Shown here: in pieces, positions 1 to 5,283 of the stretch
Position numbering within the stretch: position 1 is the first letter of the stretch
How the letters are laid out: each line of letters opens with the position of its first letter
Assembly: GCA_016839905.1 (NCBI GenBank)
Contig: JAEOTJ010000420.1
Coordinates: 1 to 8,617 of the forward strand
Direction: 5' to 3'
DNA from: Promethearchaeota archaeon
GTDB taxonomy: Archaea; Asgardarchaeota; Lokiarchaeia; Sigynarchaeales; SOKP01
DNA: 8,617 bases
The notes under the pieces: generated by a model
The model's input: the letters and a program-made list of their open reading frames with translations, nothing else
Told to the model about the DNA's origin: nothing
The model's database searches: none
Translations under genes and position numbers: made by a program

Positions 1-348
1 ATAATAATCTATTTTTCTTCATTAAGCAAACCACTCCCCACTCCCCCCCCAGAAGGACTTCCGATAGATCTTGATATTAATACAATATTACATCTTATTG
101 AGTTCGCTGCTTTAGCTTTTTTTGTAGCCTTTGGATTTAATAAAAAAGTAGATGTGAAATTCTTGATAATTTTTACTACAATTTTCGCCATATCAGATGA
201 AATCCATCAATATTTTGTTCCTAATCGTTTCTTTGATATATATGATGTTATTATAGATTTGATTGGAGTGACTATAGGATTTGTATCTTATTTTTTATTA
301 ACATCCTCCTTAAAAAAGAGAAAGATTAAAAAAAGAAGCAGTATATAA
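1..348 (+). CDS. VanZ-like membrane protein, 5' end outside the window
   Basis: The reading frame is open from base 1 to the TAA at 346-348, giving 115 residues without a start, so the gene begins upstream. The GTG at 154 gives only 64 residues and would cut the domain in half. Visible VanZ-family features are a hydrophobic helix with the H31/E34 pattern (LHLIEFAALAFF), a second hydrophobic stretch at about 53-65, the signature DEIHQYFVPNR at 66-76, and a last helix starting DVIIDLIGVTIG at 82-93. A basic tail (KKRKIKKRSS) follows, probably cytoplasmic. VanZ proteins are small integral membrane proteins; the namesake gives low-level teicoplanin resistance, but the role in archaea is unknown. 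Only 8 bases separate it from the reverse transcriptase, so the two are probably co-transcribed. An odd C-rich run (eight C at 43-50) encodes part of a proline-rich loop. Family assignment is fairly sure; function is not. Confidence 0.72.
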   Translation: MIIYFSSLSKPLPTPPPEGLPIDLDINTILHLIEFAALAFFVAFGFNKKVDVKFLIIFTTIFAISDEIHQYFVPNRFFDIYDVIIDLIGVTIGFVSYFLLTSSLKKRKIKKRSSI

Positions 349-356
349 ATTAGTCA

Positions 357-1442
357 ATGCCAAAAAAAGATGATAATTTAAAAGTCAAGTCTTTAGGGGA
401 TAATCTAAAAAAATTTAAAAAAGATTTAAAGAATCTAAAGACTAAAATTGATGATTTGGAAAAAATAGGATTACCAAAATTAAACAATCCTTCGCAATTA
501 GCTTCTTTTCTTAAAATAGATGTCCACGTTTTAATGAAATATTGTATAGCGAAAAATACAGTTATTCCCTCGGAATTTCATTATAGACGATTTAAATTGA
601 AGAAAAAAACTGGGGGAGTACGTGTAATTCTAGCACCCAAGAAGGAGTTAAAATCCATTCAGGATAAAATATATCATGAAATATTAGAAAAAATTAAACC
701 AAGTTCATCTTCTCATGGATTCCAGAAAGATTTTTCGATTGTATCTAATGCTAAGGTACATTTAAATGCAGAACTAATTTATAGCTTGGATCTAAAGAAC
801 TTCTTTCCCTCAATTAAGTTTCAGCAGGTTCTTGAAATCTTTAAGAGAATGGGATATTCAGGACTTATAGCATCACTCCTTACAGCTTTATGTACTGCAC
901 CCCCAATGCAATATTCAAAGAATAAAAGAAAATGGATTTTGGAAAAAAAAAATGTTCATTATTTACCTCAAGGAGCCCCTACAAGTCCAGCATTATCAAA
1001 TTTAGCTTGTATTGATTTAGATGAAGAATTAGACTCAATTGCAAAAAAAAATAAATTTAGATATTCCCGTTATGCTGATGACCTCGCATTTTCTAGCATT
1101 AGCGAAAAGAAAATAACAAAAGACTTCCTTAATAAAATTCAAAAACAAATCGTTGGCCACGGTTTTAGTATTAATCAGAAAAAAGAATATTTTTCACGAA
1201 TGTTCAAACCTCGAAGGGTTACCGGCATTATTGTTCATAAAGATTATCTCGCATTACCGAGGGTGTGGATTCGAAGATTACGAGCTGCTCTTCATGAATT
1301 AAAGAATAGTAAATTAGACAAAGATGACCCAAACTTCATAGAATTAGTAAAGAATATCGAGGGGCGATGTGCATATGCAACTATGGTGAATAAAAAAAGA
1401 TATTCACACTTTTATGAAACATTTAAGGTTTTAAAATCATAA
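357..1442 (+). CDS. Retron-type reverse transcriptase
   Basis: This 361-residue protein has a full set of reverse transcriptase motifs. A lysine-rich, probably coiled-coil N-terminus (about 8-38) precedes the entry motif KKTGGVRVILAP (83-94). Next come HGF (120-122), the palm aspartate D145 in SLDLKNFFPSI, LPQGAPTSPALSN (203-215) and the catalytic YADD (239-242). Two marks are those described for retron RTs: NAxxH between motifs 2 and 3 (NAKVH, 131-135) and VTG after the palm (288-290). Length and the lack of maturase or HNH domains also fit a retron rather than a group II intron. The QGAPTSP form argues against a diversity-generating retroelement. Retron RTs copy part of a partner RNA into DNA joined to it, and act in phage defence together with an effector. 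No ribosome site is seen before the ATG; translation may be coupled to the VanZ-like gene 8 bases upstream. The partner RNA may lie downstream at 1580-1689. Confidence 0.88.
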   Translation: MPKKDDNLKVKSLGDNLKKFKKDLKNLKTKIDDLEKIGLPKLNNPSQLASFLKIDVHVLMKYCIAKNTVIPSEFHYRRFKLKKKTGGVRVILAPKKELKSIQDKIYHEILEKIKPSSSSHGFQKDFSIVSNAKVHLNAELIYSLDLKNFFPSIKFQQVLEIFKRMGYSGLIASLLTALCTAPPMQYSKNKRKWILEKKNVHYLPQGAPTSPALSNLACIDLDEELDSIAKKNKFRYSRYADDLAFSSISEKKITKDFLNKIQKQIVGHGFSINQKKEYFSRMFKPRRVTGIIVHKDYLALPRVWIRRLRAALHELKNSKLDKDDPNFIELVKNIEGRCAYATMVNKKRYSHFYETFKVLKS

Positions 1443-1447
1443 AAACT

Positions 1448-1549
1448 ATGGAAACCATTAAATTTTGCCCATTTTAAAGTGAAACTGTGAGAGAATCCCT
1501 ATGTGATACTTGTCAGAACTGCGGTATAAATATGAATACTAAAGATTAA
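1448..1549 (+). pseudogene. Possible relic of a small zinc-ribbon ORF
   Basis: An ATG at 1448 opens a frame that reads METIKFCPF, meets TAA at 1475, then continues in the same frame through CDTCQNCG (1502-1525) to a second TAA at 1547. Four cysteines in CxxC-like spacing within 34 codons resemble the small zinc-ribbon proteins common in archaea, with one cysteine-region codon turned into a stop. No promoter or ribosome site is evident. The stretch is short enough for this to be chance, so it is offered only as a description of otherwise unexplained sequence. Confidence 0.18.
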
Positions 1550-1551
1550 AC

Positions 1552-1559
1552 TTTATAAA
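1552..1559 (+). promoter_or_regulatory. Archaeal TATA-like box for the downstream RNA
   Basis: TTTATAAA is preceded by a purine-rich stretch (AAAGATTAAA, 1541-1550) that could serve as the TFB recognition element. Archaeal transcription usually starts about 24-28 bases downstream. That falls at about 1580, exactly where the outer stem of the structured RNA begins. AT-rich DNA yields such boxes by chance; the spacing is what makes this one credible. Confidence 0.4.
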
Positions 1560-1579
1560 CTAAGAGTGATTAATTAACT

Positions 1580-1689
1580 TAGGATATTTCAGGCCATCTT
1601 CGGATGATATGGCGTTCCGCCATATGTGTGAACAATGGTTCCATTATCGTTTAGAATTATGGCTTAGGCCATAATGCTGATTTATCCTA
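1580..1689 (+). ncRNA. Multi-hairpin RNA next to the RT; candidate retron ncRNA
   Basis: The ends pair: TAGGATA (1580-1586) with TATCCTA (1683-1689). After a 2x2 internal loop, TCAG (1589-1592) pairs with CTGA (1677-1680). Four hairpins sit inside this closing stem. They are CATC-TTCG-GATG (a C(UUCG)G tetraloop, 1595-1606), ATATGGCG-TTC-CGCCATAT (1608-1626), AATG-GTTC-CATT (1634-1645) and ATTATGGC-TTAG-GCCATAAT (1657-1676). Two of them are uninterrupted 8-bp stems. A TATA-like box lies about 25 bases upstream and a T-rich run follows at 1690-1693, so it could be a free-standing transcription unit. Short stems with U-rich loops inside paired ends recall the msr part of retron RNAs, and a retron-type RT ends 137 bases upstream. 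Against this, most retron RNAs lie upstream of the RT, and the branching-G motif is not clear. It could also be an unrelated small RNA or a structured terminator between convergent genes. The fold is seen in the sequence; the function is inferred. Confidence 0.5.
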
Positions 1690-1760
1690 TTTTCTATCTA
1701 ATTCTGTTTCTATGTTTTAAAATATACATTTCAAAAACACTTACTAAAGAGATAGGAAAG
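1690..1760. repeat. Imperfect inverted repeat after the RNA candidate
   Basis: TTTTCTATC (1690-1698) can pair with GATAGGAAA (1751-1759), nine pairs with one G-U, around a 52-base AT-rich loop. Inside the loop ATGT (1712-1715) and ACAT (1726-1729) can also pair weakly. If the RNA at 1580-1689 is a retron msr, this hairpin is where an msd (the part copied to DNA) could lie. If not, it is simply 3' flanking sequence between convergent genes. AT-rich composition makes chance pairing likely. Confidence 0.22.
1733..1737 (-). terminator. Possible U-tract terminator of the JAMM gene
   Basis: Reading with the gene, a T5 run lies about 32 bases after the stop codon, followed by further T-rich sequence. 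Archaeal termination needs little more than a U-tract, so this is plausible, but such runs are frequent here. Confidence 0.22.
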
Positions 1761-1768
1761 TATTAGCC

Positions 1769-3199
1769 TTATTCATTATTTACCCTAATACGATAATATA
1801 ACCAACTTACTTTAATTTTATTAGAATTCATTGGATTAATTTCCTGGTTACAATCCATAATCGCAATTTTTTTCATTTCCGGACAAACAATAAAACCAGC
1901 TAAAGGAATATCTTTAAAAGGTAAAGGAAGAAGACGAATTTTATTTCTTTTAATGGTCTTATCAATGATGTTTTTAAGATTAGGAAAGGATGAGGATAAA
2001 CAACTTGGTAGATCTAATAAAATTTTTTTCATATCATCATTATTGGTAATTGATGGCCTTAATGGGTCAATACCAATTTGTTGATAACAACTCTTTAATA
2101 CCCTAGCGATATGATTATTTATCTCAGTTAAAATCCTCGTACGGTTAAGAATAGAATATATAACTTTCAATAAATATGATCTTTCTGGGAAACTAAACCT
2201 TGAAATGACCATTATTAAATTGATTAAATTCGATTTGGATACATCACATCTTACTGAATTAAAAAGATCATTATAACCAAAAAATGTTCTAAACATCTTA
2301 TGACTCTCTCGATCACCCCATGAAAAAGTAGGTGCCCCTGGACCTGGATGAGAATGATACCAACCTACTATTGTATCTTTTCTATTTTCAAATTTTTGTA
2401 ATACAGTATTAAAAATTCTAAAGTCTGGATTGACAAATGTTGAAGTTCCCAGCGCTAGAGGAACATTACCAGTGATCTTAGATATAGTTCCATCTTGAAG
2501 CCTTTCACCCGATACTAATCCAAAACATTCAAGTTTTCCAGACTTCCTTGCGTGCTCTGTAATATATGTTAATGTACTTCTATTAATTACAATATTATCC
2601 TTAATAACAACTTTAATTGTGATTTCCCTTTCAGTAATTATATCTGAACCAGCTTCAACCATATCTAGATATGAAGCATCTTCAATAAAACGAAGTGAAC
2701 TTGATTTATCTACTATTCGTGGATCTAAATTAATCCTTGCACCTTCTTGAGAAATTTCATCTACCGGAGATAATTCTCGTTCCATTGATTGATCTAAATA
2801 ATTAGGTGTTTCCTGCTCTAGATTTTGCTTAATTGTATCAATTAAATCAAGGCAATTATGATCAGCAGGTTCTTTATGTCTAATACAAAAATATTGAGAA
2901 CATTTTCCACAAAAAAAAGCATCATTGAAATTTAAACCACAGTGCCAACATTGATATAAGTCTTTTAAAGGAGGTGCTTCATATTCCATAAAAGGGGAGA
3001 GTGGTTTCATTTTTGAATAATCATAAGCCGGGAGTGAATCAAGGATAGAACTAGTATCTATTTTATAAGGATTTTGAATGCTTTCTCCTGGACAATCATG
3101 ATTTAAAGGTTCATAATGATAATAACAGTAGTTTTGTTGACATTGTGGACATAATTGAAGGTTATCAAAATCTGTTCCACAAAACCAACATACTGGCAA
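1769..3199 (-). CDS. AN1-AN1-JAMM (MPN+) zinc metalloprotease, likely deubiquitinase-like
   Basis: The 476-residue protein starts with two near-identical AN1-type zinc fingers: C4, C7, C17, C20, C25, H28, H34, C36 and C84, C87, C97, C100, C105, H108, H114, C116. Both fit the spacing C-x2-C-x9-C-x2-C-x4-C-x2-H-x5-H-x-C. A polar linker (about 117-190) leads to a JAB/MPN+ domain (about 195-340). This has the whole JAMM motif: E224, then H282-S-H284-P-x7-S293-x2-D296, which binds the catalytic zinc. Active relatives (Rpn11, AMSH, archaeal JAMM1) cut ubiquitin or ubiquitin-like proteins from targets, and AN1 fingers occur in eukaryotic ubiquitin- and stress-linked proteins. The last 135 residues are helical-looking and unassigned. 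The start is TTG at 3199: a TAA lies 10 codons upstream and no ATG or GTG falls in frame, and the first finger begins at residue 4. It follows the methylase by 33 bases, so they probably share a transcript. Catalysis is confidently predicted; the substrate is inferred. Confidence 0.87.
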   Translation of the reverse strand: MPVCWFCGTDFDNLQLCPQCQQNYCYYHYEPLNHDCPGESIQNPYKIDTSSILDSLPAYDYSKMKPLSPFMEYEAPPLKDLYQCWHCGLNFNDAFFCGKCSQYFCIRHKEPADHNCLDLIDTIKQNLEQETPNYLDQSMERELSPVDEISQEGARINLDPRIVDKSSSLRFIEDASYLDMVEAGSDIITEREITIKVVIKDNIVINRSTLTYITEHARKSGKLECFGLVSGERLQDGTISKITGNVPLALGTSTFVNPDFRIFNTVLQKFENRKDTIVGWYHSHPGPGAPTFSWGDRESHKMFRTFFGYNDLFNSVRCDVSKSNLINLIMVISRFSFPERSYLLKVIYSILNRTRILTEINNHIARVLKSCYQQIGIDPLRPSITNNDDMKKILLDLPSCLSSSFPNLKNIIDKTIKRNKIRLLPLPFKDIPLAGFIVCPEMKKIAIMDCNQEINPMNSNKIKVSWLYYRIRVNNE

Positions 3200-3232
3200 G
3201 TTATAATCACAATTTAGTTTTATTATTGCTTA

Positions 3233-5104
3233 TCATTTATATAATTTATTAAAATAATTAATTCTACCTTTAATATTAGAAATTATAATATTTATCTCTT
3301 GTTCATTTAAAGAAAAAAGATTAAAAATAATTTGATCAATTTTTTTTAGTATAATATTTATTTCTTTGTTCAGCTCTCCATTATTTTCTTGGAGCTTTCT
3401 AATTATTTGATCAACTTTCAGAGTAATTTCATTCCTTAGTTTTTCTTCAGGTTTAATAATAGGTAGATGCCTAATCATATATTGATTTAAGTTAATTGTA
3501 GTATCCTTTTGACTATTTATCCCGTAAGTACAATAGAATTGAATTAGAGCAGAATTTAAAACCGCACAAATATATTTTAATTCATTTAAATCATCATGAA
3601 GTAAGGAATATATTGAGGAGGTAAAACATATACTATTCTCGGAGTAAATAGCTTCGGGAACAATATTATTATGCTTAATGAGAAGCTTTGGATTGACATA
3701 ATATTCGTATTCCTCTCCTTTCAATAAAAAACTATCAATTTTTTCGATATTGAGAGATTTACGCTTATTTATAAAATAATATTTAAAATCATCTTTAGCA
3801 TTAATAAAAAAACATGAGCCCTCAAGATTATCTTTAAGAATATTTTTTACTTCTTTTAAACCCTTATCTTCTTCTCCACGTACCATTCTTGGAAAGTCTA
3901 TAGGATTTAAATAATTAAGGTCTCCAGCATTTTCTATCCTATTAATTATTTGATATAAATCATCGTTAGGTTTTATTCTAATTCGAAATAATTTGTCCGT
4001 TTTTGATCCACAATAAGGACATTTATTTTTAAAAGTATAGACAAATAACTTTTTAGAATTTACACATAATGGACAATTCAAATTGAAGCATATCTTGAGT
4101 TTATCTATATCTTTATTGTTATAAGAAATTATCTTTTTATCAGGATAATCGTAAATTTCTAAGCTTTTATTTTCATTACTTTCTTTCTTTTCATAAAAAA
4201 CAATTTGAACCTCGTTGGTTGCTCTTTTAAAAAGTTTGGATCCAATATCGAAGATTTTCAAAAGATTAGCCGTAGATAAAAGTCTATTTCTAAATACAAT
4301 ATAACCTTGCCTTAAAAGAAAACTTTTTGGAACAAGTAATCCTATTAGCCCTTTACTCCAATCAAGAGCTTTCAATAAAAATGCACAATAAATATCTACA
4401 TTATAATAAATATTCTCTTTTTTAAGGATATTTTTTACATCTTGTTCTAATATATTTCCATATGGGGGATTTCCAATAATTATATCAAATTTAGATGAGT
4501 TTTTAACAGTTAAACTATTTTCTACTCGTAAATTTGATTTGAGAATAGATATTATTTTAAATAAATCAGCCTCATTATCTTTGAAATACCACTTGAATAA
4601 TTTTAAAATGCATAATTTTATTCCAAATTCGTTAATATCCAAGCCGTTAATGTTCTTTAAAATTTTAGTTTTAACATCTGATTTATTTAATTGCGGGTTT
4701 ATCTTCTTTATTAAATTAAAAAGAATTTTTGCAGCACTTAATAGAAAGACTCCAGAACCACACGCAGGATCGCACACTGTAATAGTTAATAGAATATCGA
4801 AAATTTGTTTTTTTTGCTCAGAATTTAATTCAAAAATATCTTTAACATTTTTAAGTTGAATAAAACTAATTTTTTTTTTAAGGAATAGTAGTAAAGCCTC
4901 AGAAAAGATGGAATCTGTAATTTTTTCATCGGTATAATAGACGCCCTCCTTTTTTCGCTTGTGATAACTTTTTAAAATTAATTCTTCCTTTGGATCTATT
5001 GATTTTAAGGAATTAGAAATTGTTTGCAAGTTATTAGTGATAATATTTTTTTCAAATGATTTGAAAAATTCGTTAAATTCTCGGAAATCCTCTATTTCCT
5101 TCAT
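3233..5104 (-). CDS. Eco57I/TaqI-like N6-adenine DNA methyltransferase with specificity domain
   Basis: The 623-residue protein has the motif order of gamma-type adenine methyltransferases. GVYYTDEKITDSI (54-66) is motif X. DPACGSGVF (112-120) is motif I, for S-adenosylmethionine. GLDIN (154-158) is motif II. NPPYG (212-216) is the catalytic motif IV. A zinc-ribbon-like insert follows, with C344, C347, C362, C365 and possibly C339. A probable target-recognition region (about 395-550) ends in the Eco57I/TaqI-like pattern YICAVLNSALIQFY, and a coiled C-terminus completes it. Such enzymes methylate adenine at a specific DNA site. Type IIG enzymes carry a nuclease domain ahead of motif X, but only about 50 residues are present here and no PD-ExK motif is seen. 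It is therefore either the modification half of a system whose nuclease lies elsewhere, or an orphan. ATG is at 5104 with a TATA-like box about 40 bases upstream. The gene is markedly AT-rich. Specificity cannot be read from sequence. Confidence 0.85.
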   Translation of the reverse strand: MKEIEDFREFNEFFKSFEKNIITNNLQTISNSLKSIDPKEELILKSYHKRKKEGVYYTDEKITDSIFSEALLLFLKKKISFIQLKNVKDIFELNSEQKKQIFDILLTITVCDPACGSGVFLLSAAKILFNLIKKINPQLNKSDVKTKILKNINGLDINEFGIKLCILKLFKWYFKDNEADLFKIISILKSNLRVENSLTVKNSSKFDIIIGNPPYGNILEQDVKNILKKENIYYNVDIYCAFLLKALDWSKGLIGLLVPKSFLLRQGYIVFRNRLLSTANLLKIFDIGSKLFKRATNEVQIVFYEKKESNENKSLEIYDYPDKKIISYNNKDIDKLKICFNLNCPLCVNSKKLFVYTFKNKCPYCGSKTDKLFRIRIKPNDDLYQIINRIENAGDLNYLNPIDFPRMVRGEEDKGLKEVKNILKDNLEGSCFFINAKDDFKYYFINKRKSLNIEKIDSFLLKGEEYEYYVNPKLLIKHNNIVPEAIYSENSICFTSSIYSLLHDDLNELKYICAVLNSALIQFYCTYGINSQKDTTINLNQYMIRHLPIIKPEEKLRNEITLKVDQIIRKLQENNGELNKEINIILKKIDQIIFNLFSLNEQEINIIISNIKGRINYFNKLYK

Positions 5105-5140
5105 TTTTTATTGTAAATAATTCCTTCATTCTTTAGTTTA

Positions 5141-5150
5141 ATTTTTATAA
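5141..5150 (-). promoter_or_regulatory. TATA-like box for the methylase-JAMM operon
   Basis: On the - strand this reads TTATAAAAAT. A start about 25 bases on falls near 5120, giving a short leader of about 16 bases before the methylase ATG at 5104. It would drive both the methylase and the JAMM gene. The AT-rich setting lowers confidence. Confidence 0.38.
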
Positions 5151-5180
5151 TAAGAAATATAAAAATTAAAGTAACTTAAA

Positions 5181-5200
5181 ATGTTCACAAATGTGGACAT
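5181..5200 (-). terminator. Hairpin with T-rich tail after the Cas12/TnpB-like gene
   Basis: On the - strand ATGTCCAC-ATTT-GTGAACAT folds into an 8-position stem with one C-A mismatch and a 4-base loop, starting 12 bases after the stop codon. TTT and a later T5 run follow. It could end the transcript, or mark the right end of a tnpB-like element. Sequence beyond it (below 5180) turns abruptly AT-rich. Confidence 0.35.
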
Positions 5201-5283
5201 ATGGTGGACTGTTACTGAAGTCCATCGACTGAGCACAGATACTCAGACGAGAATGATACTGGCAAGATCTTTACGGTATCTCG
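5181..5283 (-). ncRNA. Candidate omega-RNA-like hairpin chain at the 3' end of the nuclease gene
   Basis: Reading with the gene, four hairpins follow one another across the last codons and the 3' flank. They are CGAGA/TCTCG (5279-5283 with 5248-5252, plus an inner TAC/GTA), CTGAG/CTCAG (5242-5246 with 5229-5233), TGGACT/AGTCCA (5219-5224 with 5205-5210), and the stem at 5181-5200. In IS200/IS605 and tnpB loci the guide-bearing omega-RNA comes from just this place, overlapping the 3' end of tnpB, with the guide taken from flanking DNA. Here that flank would be below 5181. Codon constraints and chance could also produce these stems, so the assignment is inference from position. Confidence 0.3.

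Noticed and set aside
9..191. 60-residue open frame on the - strand
   Set aside because: It lies wholly over the VanZ-like coding frame, has low-complexity content and no recognisable motif; it is a shadow of the + strand gene.
341..349. TATA-like sequence (AGTATATAAAT) as promoter of the RT
   Set aside because: It is only about 10 bases from the RT ATG, so transcription would begin inside the gene.
357..1442. Group II intron RT or CRISPR-associated RT
   Set aside because: There is no maturase or HNH domain, no intron-like flanks, and no cas1 fusion or neighbour; NAxxH and VTG favour a retron RT.
1580..1689. tRNA or C/D-box small RNA
   Set aside because: The cloverleaf spacing and T-arm consensus are absent. 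A C-box-like ATGATAT and a CTGA occur, but the strong hairpins between them do not fit a C/D guide.
1443..1768. CRISPR array or DGR template repeat
   Set aside because: No regularly spaced direct repeats were seen. The RT has QGAPTSP, not the DGR-type motif, and no variable-repeat partner gene is visible.
1769..3199. CBASS Cap3-type or phage-tail JAB protein
   Set aside because: No cyclase, E1/E2-like or tail gene is adjacent in this window, and the AN1 fingers point to the archaeal/eukaryotic ubiquitin-type family.
4539..4859. 106-residue open frame on the + strand
   Set aside because: It is antisense to the methylase core, including motifs I and II; the methylase motifs explain the sequence.
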